Origin: Homoserinibacter gongjuensis
GTDB lineage: Bacteria; Actinomycetota; Actinomycetes; Actinomycetales; Microbacteriaceae
NCBI RefSeq assembly: GCF_030161875.1
Contig: NZ_BSVA01000001.1
Location: 124,001-188,000 of the forward strand
Reading direction: 5' to 3'
Length of the DNA stretch: 64,000 nt
The notes below the pieces were generated by a model. The model worked only from the letters and a program-made list of their open reading frames with translations. It did not search any database and had not been told where the DNA came from. The translations under genes and the position numbers were made by a program. Shown piece by piece: positions 25,562 to 33,727 of the stretch (position 1 is the stretch's first letter; every line of letters begins with the position of its first letter).

Positions 25562-26183
25562 ATGCACCGCACCGCCTCTTCCTCCCGCTCGTGCTCCTCA
25601 TCGGCGCGTTCGCGCTCGTCGGGTGCGCCGCGACGGATGCCGACGCCGAACGGCCCGATCCCGCCTCGAGCGACGCGCCGGCGCCCGCCGCCGACGACAC
25701 CTCTCCCACGGCCTGCGTAACCGGGCAGTGGTCGGCGGACGTCGACGATCTCGCGGACCAGCTCGGCTCGGCTCTCGCCGATACCGGCATGACCGTCATC
25801 ACCACGCGCGCGGTCGGCATCCAGACGGTGAACTTCGGCGAGGACGGCGATTTCCACTTCGACAACGACCTCGTGGTGGCCGTCGACGTGCAGATCTCCG
25901 ACGGGCCGACGATGACCGTCGCGCAGAGCCATCGCGGTGCGACCACGGCCTCGTGGGGGTGGGATGCGGCCGCCGACCGGCCGGCCATGCTCTTCGACGA
26001 CTACGACGACTCCGGCTACACGGTCGAGAACAGCGTCTCGATCGGCGGGGTCTCCTCGACCACCCCCATCGAGATCCCCCGATCGTCGACGCCTCGGGCC
26101 GGCTCTTCGTGACGTGCTCGGATGACGAACTCGTGACCGCCTGGGAGGGCGGGCTCTTCATCACGAGCTGGCACCGGGTCTGA
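25562..26183 (+). CDS. Secreted lipoprotein, unknown (two frameshifts)
   Basis: A GAGGAG ribosome site precedes the ATG at 25562, but the hydrophobic signal (HRLFLPLVLLIGAFALVGC) is read in a different frame. One base is therefore missing within the first eight codons. The lipobox Cys is in ALVGCAAT. The mature part is acidic: PTACVTGQWSADVDDLADQ, FGEDGDFHFDNDLVVAVD, ASWGWDAAADRP. A second break in the C run 26076-26080 is repaired to IPPIVDASGRLFVTCSDDEL, and the protein ends FITSWHRV. Two Cys could form a disulphide. The last 23 bp overlap the convergent kinase-like gene. Not assigned to a family. Confidence 0.75.
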
Positions 26184-26714
26184 GCACCAGCTCGGCGAGT
26201 TCGCGGGAGCCTTCGGCGGCGGCGAACGCCTCCTCCTGGGCGGCCCAGCGCTCCCAGTGCGGCGCGTAGGCGTCACCGTCGCGTGCGAGTGCGCGGGCCT
26301 TGCGCTCGGCGGCGTCGCGCTCGAGCCACCAGGCGTGATCGGCGAGCGGGCGTGAGGCGCGGGAGATCGCACCGCATCCCTCGACGATGAGCGAGCCGTC
26401 ACGGTCGACGGATGCCGCCTCCCCGGGCGGTCGGCCGCCCAGTCCCAGCGTCGCCAGCCGCCGTCGCGGATGATGCCGGGCACCGCGGCGGCGCCCGCGG
26501 CGAGTCCGTCCCAGCCCGGGTAGACCTCGTCGAGCGAGACGAGGGTGGCGCCGGTGAGCCTCGCGAGGTCCCGGGCGAGCACGGTCTTGCCGGCGCCCGA
26601 GCGGCCGTCGATGAGCAGCACCCAGGGGTGAGGACCGGATGCCAACCGCGCCGCGAGCGGGGCGGGATCGTATTCGGGGGTGGGGGCGGCATCCGTGCTC
26701 TCTGCCCCGCTCAC
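26161..26714 (-). CDS. P-loop kinase-like protein (frameshifted)
   Basis: The protein starts with GTG at 26714 (VSGAESTDAAPTPEYDP) and has a Walker A VLLIDGRSGAGKTVLARDLA near residue 40, followed by LVSLDEVYPGWDGLA. This resembles uridine-kinase-like or AAA_33 NTPases. The frame breaks in the C run 26421-26424. One restored base gives SVDRDGSLIVEGCGAIS, then HAWWLERDAAERKARAL and a helical end. The length is about 185 residues. It is the last gene of the thiamine-type ECF operon and overlaps the EcfT stop (GTGA). A role in thiamine or pyrimidine salvage is tempting but is inferred only from context. Confidence 0.82.
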
Positions 26715-27490
26715 AGCACCCACCGCCAGCTGCCGAGCAGCACGGCCGTCGTCACGGCCGCGGCCACGACGCCCACCCCGACGAGCATGAAGAGCACGTC
26801 CCGCGGTCGCAGCACAGAACGGCGCGCCCAGCTGCGCCGTGTCGCACCGCCGAATCCGCGCGCCTCCATCGCAGTCGCGAGCTTGCCGCCGCGGCGCACC
26901 GCGAAGACGAGCAGCGTGCCCGCCTGCACGAGGAAGCGCCGGATGCCGTGCCGGTCGGCCACGCCCCGCGCACGTCGGGCGAGCCCGAGGGCCTCCCAGT
27001 CCTCGAGCAGCAGCCCGACGAGCCGCAGCGCCGCCAGGGCGCCGAGCACGAAGCGCGCGGGCAGCTTCGCGAGCTGGGCGAGGGAGTCGGCAAGATCCGT
27101 CGGGTCGGTCGTGGCGAACAGCAGCACCGCGGGCACGCCCACCGCGAGCACACGCAGCAGAATCGCGACGGCGAGCCCGAGGGAGCCCTCGGTGATCGTG
27201 ACGGGCCCGAGGGATGCGAACACCCGGCCCGCGTCGACGCCGTAGAGCGCGGTCGCGATGCCCGCGAGCACGGCCGAGACGAGGATCGGCGAGGTGCGCA
27301 CGGCGAGCTGACGCGCCGAGAGACCCGCGAAGGGCAGGAGCAGCACGACGACCGCCACGACGATGCCCGCCGAGACGACATCGATCGACAGCACGAGAGT
27401 CACCCCGACGCAGAGCGCCACCACGAGCTTCGCGAGCGGATTGACGCGGGCGATCCAACTGCGCCGGATCTCGGGAACGACGAGGCTCAT
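26711..27490 (-). CDS. ECF transporter transmembrane component (EcfT / YkoC-like)
   Basis: EcfT couples ATP hydrolysis to the substrate-binding S component. The 259-residue protein has about five membrane helices, from KLVVALCVGVTLVLS to LFMLVGVGVVAAAVTTAVLL. It carries the two Ala-Arg-Gly coupling motifs of the family, GLARRARGVAD and TAMEARGFGG, which contact the two ATPase halves. It overlaps the ATPase gene upstream (ATGA) and the kinase downstream (GTGA). With the YkoE-like S component and TPP riboswitch, this is a thiamine-precursor importer. Confidence 0.93.
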   Translation of the reverse strand: MSLVVPEIRRSWIARVNPLAKLVVALCVGVTLVLSIDVVSAGIVVAVVVLLLPFAGLSARQLAVRTSPILVSAVLAGIATALYGVDAGRVFASLGPVTITEGSLGLAVAILLRVLAVGVPAVLLFATTDPTDLADSLAQLAKLPARFVLGALAALRLVGLLLEDWEALGLARRARGVADRHGIRRFLVQAGTLLVFAVRRGGKLATAMEARGFGGATRRSWARRSVLRPRDVLFMLVGVGVVAAAVTTAVLLGSWRWVL

Positions 27491-28970
27491 CGCACCACCT
27501 CCCGCGCGGCGGCCGGCAGCGCGAACCGCTCGTCGGCGAGCGCGTCGACGAGCGCGAGGTCGTGGGTGACGGTGACGAGCGCCGTGCCCTCGGCCACGAG
27601 CTCGTCGAGCAGCCGCACGAGCTCGGCCCAGGTGAGAGCGTCCTGTCCGAAGCTCGGCTCGTCGGCCACGAGCACGCGCGGCGCGGTCGCGAGCGCCGTC
27701 GCGACCGAGAGCCGGCGTTTCTCGCCGCCCGAGAGGGTGAAGGGGTTCGCGTCCAGCAGGTGCGCGAGGCGCAGGCGCTCGGCGAGACGGTCGCGCACCG
27801 CCGCGACCTCGGCATCCGGCCGTCGCAGCGCACGAGGACCGACCTCGAGCTCGTCGCGCACGGAGCCGCGCAGGAACTGATGCTCGGGGTCTTGGAACAC
27901 CGTGCCGATGCGCGCGGCGAGGTCGCGGGAACGCCAGCGGATGGGGGCATCGCCGAGCGTGTCGGCGAGCGCCGGGTGGGCCCGCACCCGGCCCGCGACG
28001 GGCGCCAGCAGACCGGCGAGCGTCAGGCCGAGCGTCGACTTGCCTGCCCCGTTGGGCCCGAGGATCGCGGTCGTGCGCCCGGCGTGCACCGCGACGTCGA
28101 TGCCGTCGGCGGCGACGCGCGGCGTTCGCTCCCCGAAGCGGCGACGGCCCACCGCGAGGTCGTCGGCCGCCAGCAGTTCGGTCGTCGCGGCGCGCCGCGG
28201 ACCGCGCGCGACCTGCGGATGCCGCCCCGGCACCCAGATGCCCGCCGCGGCGAGTTCCGCACCCTGCGCGCCGAGCACGGCATCCGGTGCCCCCTCGGCG
28301 CGCACTCCGCCGCCGGGCTCCAGCACGACGACGCGGTCCACGAGGTCGACCCAGGTCTCGACCCGGTGCTCCACGACGACGAGCGTCGTCTCACGTGTCG
28401 CGACGAGACGCTCGACCGCCTCACGCACCTCGGCGACGCCCGCCGGATCCAGGTTCGCGGTGGGCTCGTCGAGCAGCAGCAGGCCGGGGCGCATGGCGAG
28501 CACGCTCGCGATCGCGAGCCGCTGCTTCTGCCCGCCCGAGAGTTCCGAGGTCGGATGATCCAGGGCACCTCGAGGCCCACCGCGTCGAGCGCCTCCCGCA
28601 CCCGTCGCCAGATCTCGTCATACGGCAGGCCGAGGTTCTCGCAGCCGAAGGCCACCTCGTCGCCCACCCGGGCGAGCACGGTCTGGCCGTCGGGATCCTG
28701 CAGCACAAGACCGACCCGCCCGCGCGCCGCCTCGGGAGGCACGCCGTCGACGAGCAGCTCGCCCGTGCGCTCGCCGTCCTGTTCGTCGCCGAGCACGCCC
28801 GCGAGCCCCGCGAGCAGGGTCGACTTGCCGGCGCCCGAGGCCCCGAGCAGCAGCACCCGCTCGCCGGGCTCGAGGTCGAGCTCGAGCCCGGCGACGGCGG
28901 GGCGGGGCCGGTCGCCGTGGCGCCAGCCCCACCCGCGTGCGGTGACGCGCGCCGCCGGGCTCATCAGCAT
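27487..28970 (-). CDS. ECF transporter ATPase, two fused domains (EcfA / YkoD-like; frameshifted)
   Basis: The protein fuses two ABC domains. Domain one has GASGAGKSTLLAGLAG, VLQDPDGQTVLARVGDEV and, after a break near 28563-28565, SELSGGQKQRLAIASVLA and LLLDEPTANLD. Domain two has GPNGAGKSTLGLTLAG, FQDPEHQFLRGSVRDEL, LSGGEKRRLSVATAL and LVADEPSFGQDALTW. The second Walker B/D-loop reads SFGQD instead of the usual TxGLD. Restoring one base gives about 495 residues. An ATG at 28970 follows ggacgg, and a second ATG lies 6 nt later. It provides the energy for the YkoE/YkoC pair encoded on either side. Confidence 0.9.
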
Positions 28971-28978
28971 CCGTCCGT

Positions 28979-29614
28979 TCAGACGTCGCTCGTGACGCGC
29001 CGGGCGCCCGCCTCGGCCGCGACCGTGCGGCGCCCCGCGGCGAACCGGCTGAGCGCACCGGAGCGCGCGAGCGCCCGCACCGCGAGCCACGAGAGCACAC
29101 CCACTATCACGCCCGAGACGATCGCCGAGACGGCGTAGACGAGCTTGGCGGTCGGGTCGAACCCGGCGATCGAGGAGAAGTTGACATCGAGGATCGCGAC
29201 CGCGACGCCCGCGCCGAGACCCGCGAGCGGCGCGACCCAGAACGCCCACACCCGGTAGAGCAGGATCGCGAACACGATCTCGGCGCCGAGGCCCTCGATG
29301 GCGCCCCAGATGAGCGTCTCGAAGCCCCACTGGGTGCCGATGAGCGCCGAGACGGTCGCCGCGACGACCTCGGTGAAGACGGCGGCGCCCGGCTTGCGGA
29401 TCACGAGGCCGCCGAGGATCCCGGCGAACAGCCAGCCGCCGGCGAGCAGGCCGGAGAGGCCGGGCGAGAAGGCGAGCAGGGTGCTGAGCGGGGTCCAGGC
29501 GAGGCCCCACGCCCAGAACAGCACGCCGGATGCGACGCCCAGCACGGCCGCCGTGACGATGTCGACGACGCGCCAGCGCCAGATCGAGGCGTGGACGATG
29601 GATGAGGTGGTCAT
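28979..29614 (-). CDS. ykoE: ECF transporter S component, YkoE-like (thiamine/HMP)
   Basis: The 211-residue membrane protein starts MTTSSIVHASIWRWRVVD and has about six helices. YkoE-type words include VASGVLFWAWGLAWTPLS, GGWLFAGILGGLVIRKPGAA and ALIGTQWGFETLIWGAIEG. YkoE proteins bind hydroxymethylpyrimidine or thiamine and work with YkoD and YkoC. The TPP riboswitch in its leader independently supports that substrate class. A GGAAAGG ribosome site lies about 10 nt before the ATG. It is the first gene of the operon, followed by the ATPase, EcfT and a kinase-like gene. Confidence 0.92.
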   Translation of the reverse strand: MTTSSIVHASIWRWRVVDIVTAAVLGVASGVLFWAWGLAWTPLSTLLAFSPGLSGLLAGGWLFAGILGGLVIRKPGAAVFTEVVAATVSALIGTQWGFETLIWGAIEGLGAEIVFAILLYRVWAFWVAPLAGLGAGVAVAILDVNFSSIAGFDPTAKLVYAVSAIVSGVIVGVLSWLAVRALARSGALSRFAAGRRTVAAEAGARRVTSDV

Positions 29615-29685
29615 GATTCGTGCCTTTCCGCGGCTGTGTCGCCGCCAAAGTGGCACGGGTGGGCGACCGCGGATGCGGTCGGGCC

Positions 29686-29785
29686 CTGAGATGCCTCCCT
29701 GCGCCGGCATGATCCGGATCAGGTTCGACGGTCGAAGCTTCGATCAGCTTCCTCTCAGCCCGGCACACCGGACTCCCGTGTTCGC
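29686..29785 (-). ncRNA. TPP (THI-box) riboswitch
   Basis: Read on the minus strand, the leader contains the conserved GGGCTGAGAGG and GAACCTGATCCGGATCATGCC segments, ending GGCGCAGGGAGGC. These are the pyrimidine- and pyrophosphate-sensing cores of the TPP aptamer. A stem of gaccgc/gcggtc follows at about 29661-29680, ahead of the ykoE ribosome site, and may act as the switching or terminating element. High TPP should lower expression of the importer. Confidence 0.96.
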
Positions 29786-29795
29786 TCCCAGTGTA

Positions 29796-29842
29796 GGTGG
29801 TTGAGGAGCGCGCTGCCGCAGGCGGCACGCGTCTCGAAACCC
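29796..29842. repeat. Intergenic palindromic repeat unit
   Basis: The unit ggtggttgaggagcg ... gcgtctcgaaacc surrounds an inner ccgcaggcgg stem. It lies between the TPP aptamer and the divergent EXPERA-like gene, and is one of the best-preserved single copies of the family in the window. Confidence 0.75.
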
Positions 29843-29858
29843 CCACTAGGCTCCCGCC

Positions 29859-30365
29859 ATGCCCGATACCACCACCAACCTGCCGCTGCGGCAGCGCCCC
29901 ATCGACATCTTCTTCGCCGTGATGTTCACGATCTTCATCGTTACCTCGTGCATCGCCGATCTGCTGCCGACCATCGGCATCGACTTCTCCCAGCCGAACG
30001 GCACCTTCCTCGTCGACTCGAACTACTGGTACGCCCACGACGCCGACCCGCTGTTCATGCATCCGCCGGTCTGGATGCGCATCGTGACGGGTCTCTCGGC
30101 CTTCGTCTACCTGGCCTTCTACCTCGTGCTCGTGCCGGCGCTGCTGCGCGGCTGGAACTGGATCCAGCTGCCCGCCGTCATCTACGCCACCGCGATCAGC
30201 GTCATCACGGGCGTCATCGTGTTCGGTGTCGAGTTCTTCGGCGAGCCGGAGTTCCAGACCCAGAACCCCGTGAAGTTCCTCGCCTTCAACCTGCCGTACG
30301 TGCTCATCCCGCTGCTGCTGCTGGTGCGGATGCGCAAGCCGCAGCCGTTCACGCGTAGGTTCTGA
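29859..30365 (+). CDS. Four-helix membrane protein, EXPERA/emopamil-binding-like
   Basis: The 168-residue product has four membrane helices: about 16-36 (FFAVMFTIFIVTSCIADLLP), 74-96 (VYLAFYLVLVPALLRGW), 104-125 and 137-153. The RPIDIFFAVMF start, the acidic positions in helix 1 and the FFGEPEFQ loop recall the EXPERA fold of TMEM97 and emopamil-binding protein. In eukaryotes that fold handles sterols; the bacterial role is unknown. The assignment is by pattern only. A small membrane-protein gene follows 2 bp later. Confidence 0.68.
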   Translation: MPDTTTNLPLRQRPIDIFFAVMFTIFIVTSCIADLLPTIGIDFSQPNGTFLVDSNYWYAHDADPLFMHPPVWMRIVTGLSAFVYLAFYLVLVPALLRGWNWIQLPAVIYATAISVITGVIVFGVEFFGEPEFQTQNPVKFLAFNLPYVLIPLLLLVRMRKPQPFTRRF

Positions 30366-30367
30366 GC

Positions 30368-30577
30368 ATGCGACGGTGGCAACGGATTCGGGTGTTCGTC
30401 TTGCAGGGCGTCAACGCGGTGTTCGGCATCGCCCTCGTGTGGCTGGGGATCTCGTCGGATCTGCTGCCGGTCGTGATCGTGGGCGGGGTGCTCATCGCGG
30501 TCGCGGTGGTGCTGCTCGTCGTGACGCTGCGCATGGGGGCCGGCGACCCGAATCAGGGGCCGTTGGACCGTCGTTAG
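30368..30577 (+). CDS. Small two-helix membrane protein, unknown
   Basis: The 69-residue product has a basic start (MRRWQRIRVFVLQG) and two hydrophobic segments, VNAVFGIALVWLGISSDLL and VIVGGVLIAVAVVLLVVTL, then a polar tail ending GPLDRR. It starts 2 bp after the EXPERA-like gene and is probably translated with it. Not recognised. Confidence 0.6.
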   Translation: MRRWQRIRVFVLQGVNAVFGIALVWLGISSDLLPVVIVGGVLIAVAVVLLVVTLRMGAGDPNQGPLDRR

Positions 30578-30690
30578 GTGCCGTGTACATCGTGGATCGA
30601 CCGCCGCGACCGCGCGGAGGCGAGCGGATGCCGTTTCGCCATGTAGATCGGACGCGCGGCAGCGTGCGCCAGGCCTTCTAGACTGACCCC

Positions 30691-30990
30691 GTGACCGAGG
30701 CCCACGCCCAGTTGATGCACGGCATCGCCGTGGTGCTCGGCGTGCTCGGACTTCAGGGCCCCGGCACGATGCTCGCGACGCTCGGAGCTCTCGCACTGGT
30801 CGGCGCGCTCGGCGCCGCGATCATCGCGCTCGTGCGGGCGACGCTCGCGGGCTCGCCCCGCCACATGACAGTCGGCCTGCGCGCCCGCCGCCACGCAGTA
30901 CTGCTCGGGCATCTGCCCGACGCCTCCCATCCGGATGCCCGCGGCCACGTCCGCTCCCGGGCGCCCGGGCGGCCCCTTGCGGCCGCCTGA
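30691..30990 (+). CDS. Small membrane protein, DUF6412-like
   Basis: The 99-residue protein starts with GTG at 30691 (VTEAHAQLMHGIAVVLG) and has a broad hydrophobic region to IIALVRATLAG. The soluble tail has RRHAVLLGHLPDASHPDARG and SRAPGRPLAAA. The tail pattern (a leucine-rich stretch, then 'P-x-A-x-x-PDARG' and an Arg/Pro end) recalls the DUF6412 family, which is often encoded just before a second YidC gene. The family call is from memory. The YidC-like gene starts 90 bp downstream. Confidence 0.65.
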   Translation: MTEAHAQLMHGIAVVLGVLGLQGPGTMLATLGALALVGALGAAIIALVRATLAGSPRHMTVGLRARRHAVLLGHLPDASHPDARGHVRSRAPGRPLAAA

Positions 30991-31079
30991 CGCGCAACTC
31001 GCGCCCCAGCTCCGACGAGCCGGGCGGCCAGACGATTCCGCCTGTCCGCATCCGTCTGCCGTTTCGGCTGGGAGCACCC

Positions 31080-31801
31080 ATGAACCCCTTCGATTTCCCG
31101 CCCATCGCCGCGATCCTCGAGCTCGCGGCATCCGCCCTCGCCGCGCTCGGCGCGGTCGTCACCCCGCCGGCGCGGTCGTGCTCGTCACGCTCGCCGTGCG
31201 CGCCGTGCTGATCCCCGTCGGCGTCTCCGTTGCGAAGGCCGCGCAGGGCCGTCGCCGCATCGCCCCGCAACTCGCCGCCCTGCAGAAGCGCTACAAGAAG
31301 AACCCCGAGAAGTTGCAGAAAGAGACGATGGCGCTCTACGCGGCCGAGAAGGTCTCGCCGCTCGCGGGCTGCCTGCCGATGCTCGCGCAGGCGCCGGTGA
31401 TCTCGCTCGTCTACGCGCTGTTCGCCTCCGCGCACATCGCGGGTGAGCCGAACCCGCTGCTCGATGCCTCGCTCTTCGGCGCAGGTCTCGGACGTCACCT
31501 GCTCGACCTGGGATCGGGGCTGCAGCCGAGCGATCTCGTTTTCGTCGCTCTGCTGCTCGTGATCGGGCTCGTCGCGTGGCTGAGTCGCCGGATGGCGCTG
31601 CGCGACGCTGCGACCGCGCCGACACCGGCTGCGGACGCGCCGGGCGCCGCCCTGCTGAACCCGCGCGGGCCGCTCAGCTGGGCGCCGTTCGTCACCCTCA
31701 TCGCGGCGGCGTTCGTGCCGCTCGCCGCCACGCTCTACCTCGCGGTGTCGGGCGCGTGGTCGTACGCCGAGCGCCGGATCCTGCGTGCGATCTACACCTA
31801 G
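31080..31801 (+). CDS. YidC/Oxa1-family membrane protein insertase, second copy type (frameshifted)
   Basis: YidC inserts membrane proteins. The protein starts MNPFDFPPIAAILELAASAL after a GGGAG site. The frame breaks at the C run 31162-31165. One base restores GAVVLVTLAVRAVLIPVGV. The core includes APQLAALQKRYKKNPEKLQKE, a basic loop typical of Oxa1 proteins, then SPLAGCLPMLAQAPVISLVY and two later helices. The length is about 240 residues, short for a main YidC, and it lacks a large basic tail. It is probably the accessory homologue common in actinobacteria, separate from the rpmH-linked copy. Confidence 0.87.
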
Positions 31802-31803
31802 CT

Positions 31804-31864
31804 CGCAACTTTCGGGATACGATCCGCATCTTTCGGAAGCGGCGCCGCATCCGCTAAAGTTGCG
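31804..31864. terminator. Inverted repeat after the YidC gene
   Basis: The arms cgcaacttt (31804-31812) and aaagttgcg (31856-31864) are perfect, and a gcggcgccgc inner stem strengthens the fold. The words gcaactttcgg and gcatctttcgg are also directly repeated. It begins just after the YidC stop and ends about 50 bp before the SDR start. It may end one transcript, control the next, or both. Confidence 0.45.
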
Positions 31865-31914
31865 GCTCACAACAAAGTGCCCACCTCCCCCGTTCCCGAC
31901 CCAAGGAGACGACG

Positions 31915-32811
31915 ATGGCGTCCGACCAGCTCACGTTCGACAATCCGGTCGAGCGCCACTCCCACATCAAGCCGCACGCGTCGTGGCAGCCCCTGCCGGG
32001 GCTCGACGCCGAACTCGACCCGAAGGCCGACCACGGCGAGACGAGCTACCGCGGCACGGGTCGGCTCCCCGGTCGTAAGGCGCTCATCACGGGCGGCGAC
32101 TCCGGCATCGGCGCGGCCGTCGCGATCGCCTTCGCGCGTGAGGGCGCCGACGTCGCCATCAACTACCTGCCCGAGGAGCAGGTAGATGCCGACGCCATCG
32201 CCGAGGTGATCCGCGCGGAAGGCAGGAAGGTCGTGCTGTTGCCCGGCGACATCCGCGACCGCGAGGTCTGCCGCACCCTCGTCGCGGATGCCGTTGCCGG
32301 CCTCGGCGGGCTCGACATCCTCGTCAACAACGCGGCGCACCAGGTCTACCACCCGACCTTCGACCAGCTCGACGAGGACGATCTCGACCGCACCATCCAG
32401 ACCAACCTCTACGCGATGTTCTGGATCACGCGCGACGCACTTCCCCACCTGGGGCCGGGGTCGACGATCATCAACTCCACCTCGGTGCAGGGGTACAACC
32501 CCTCGCCGATGATCATCAACTACGCCTCGACGAAGTTCGCCATCATCGGCTTCACGAAGGCCCTCGCGCAGGATCTGGCGCCGCGCGGCATCCGTGTCAA
32601 CGCCGTCGCACCGGGACCGGTGTGGACGCCGCTGCAGGTCTCCGACGGTCAGCCCGCCGAGAAGCTCAACGGCTTCGGCGAGTCGTCGTGGCTCGGCCGT
32701 ACGAGCCAGCCCGTCGAGCAGGCACCGGCCTACGTGTTCCTCGCCTCCCCCGAGTCGAGCTTCGTCGTCGGCGAGGTGATCAACGTCAACGGCGGCGCGA
32801 ACGTGCCCTGA
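31915..32811 (+). CDS. SDR family oxidoreductase, YghA/GS39-like
   Basis: The 298-residue enzyme has a long N-terminal extension (DNPVERHSHIKPHASWQ) typical of the stress-associated YghA/general-stress-protein-39 branch. The NAD(P) site is ALITGGDSGIGAAVAIAF, followed by INYLPEEQVDADAI and DILVNNAAHQVYHP. The catalytic set is INSTSVQGYNPSPMIINYASTK, with Ser, Tyr and Lys in place. It ends GEVINVNGGANVP. An AAGGAG ribosome site precedes the ATG at 31915. The substrate is unknown. The gene follows an inverted repeat that may control it. Confidence 0.93.
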   Translation: MASDQLTFDNPVERHSHIKPHASWQPLPGLDAELDPKADHGETSYRGTGRLPGRKALITGGDSGIGAAVAIAFAREGADVAINYLPEEQVDADAIAEVIRAEGRKVVLLPGDIRDREVCRTLVADAVAGLGGLDILVNNAAHQVYHPTFDQLDEDDLDRTIQTNLYAMFWITRDALPHLGPGSTIINSTSVQGYNPSPMIINYASTKFAIIGFTKALAQDLAPRGIRVNAVAPGPVWTPLQVSDGQPAEKLNGFGESSWLGRTSQPVEQAPAYVFLASPESSFVVGEVINVNGGANVP

Positions 32812-32878
32812 TCCGCACCCGACGGACGGGCTGTGGAGAGCGAGCGACGCTCCGGCCGCTCCCCGGCAGGCTGGGCAC

Positions 32879-33727
32879 ATGGTGCTGCGTCTCGACCCTG
32901 CGATCCCCTTCGTCTGGCGCGATCTGCACACCCTGCAGTTCGGCGTCGACCCGGCGATCACGGTGCTCGAGGGGCTGACGCGCGGCCAGGAACGCCTCGT
33001 CGCCGCCCTCACCATGGGCGTCACGTCGTCGGGCTTCCGGATGCTCGCCGCCGAGGGCGGGGTCGCCTCGCGGCAGCGCGATGAGTTGTTGGCACGCCTC
33101 ACTCCGTGCCTGCTGCCCGACGGGAGGAGCGCCACCCCCGCGCACAGTGTCGTCGTGCTCGGATCGGGCACCCTCGCCTCGGGGCTCGCGCGGCTGCTCC
33201 ACGAAGCGGGCCTCCTGGCGCACGAGCCACCCGCGCGACCCGAGCTCGTCGTGCTCGTCGCGGATCGCGTGCTGCCCGCCGCCGATCACCGGGCCTGGCT
33301 GCGGCGCGACATCCCGCACCTGCCGCTCGTGGTCGGTGACGCCGCCATCACGCTCGGGCCGCTCGTGATGCCCGGGGCCTCGGCGTGCCTGCACTGCGCG
33401 TTCCTGCACCGGCGTGACGCGGATGCCGCCTGGCCGGCGATCGCAGCGCAGCTCGCGGCCCTGCCCGCACCGCCACCGCATCCGCTACGTTCCGCATCCG
33501 CCGCGGCGCACGCGGCCCGACTCGTGGCCGCGTTCCTCGACGGCCGCGCCGAGCCGGGGCGCGAGTGGCGCATCGAACACGACGGAGAGACGGTCAGCGA
33601 GCGGCTCGTGCCCCCGCACCCGGAGTGCCGCTGCGCAGCTCCGCCAGGAAGCGACTGGGCTCCCGCGGACGCGACCGCAGCCCCTCGGCCGACCAGTGCA
33701 GCGCGAGCGTCCGCCGCGCGCGCGTGA
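32879..33727 (+). CDS. ThiF/TOMM-cyclodehydratase-like protein of unknown role
   Basis: The 282-residue protein starts MVLRLDPAIPFVWRDLHTLQFG, a leader-binding-like domain, then SVVVLGSGTLASGLARLLHE (degenerate nucleotide-binding glycine loop). The E1-like half is marked by PLVMPGASACLHCAFLHRRD and AAWPAIAAQLAAL, with HPECRC near the end; these four Cys could hold zinc. This resembles the ThiF-like protein encoded beside uvrD2 in mycobacteria. No precursor peptide or YcaO gene is nearby, so RiPP synthesis is not supported. The last 134 bp overlap uvrD2 on the other strand, so the true stop may be earlier. Confidence 0.78.
   Translation: MVLRLDPAIPFVWRDLHTLQFGVDPAITVLEGLTRGQERLVAALTMGVTSSGFRMLAAEGGVASRQRDELLARLTPCLLPDGRSATPAHSVVVLGSGTLASGLARLLHEAGLLAHEPPARPELVVLVADRVLPAADHRAWLRRDIPHLPLVVGDAAITLGPLVMPGASACLHCAFLHRRDADAAWPAIAAQLAALPAPPPHPLRSASAAAHAARLVAAFLDGRAEPGREWRIEHDGETVSERLVPPHPECRCAAPPGSDWAPADATAAPRPTSAARASAARA

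Noticed and set aside
32879-33727. RiPP (TOMM) biosynthesis cluster around the ThiF-like gene
   Set aside because: No short precursor peptide, YcaO protein, dehydrogenase or dedicated exporter is adjacent; the neighbours are DNA-repair genes.
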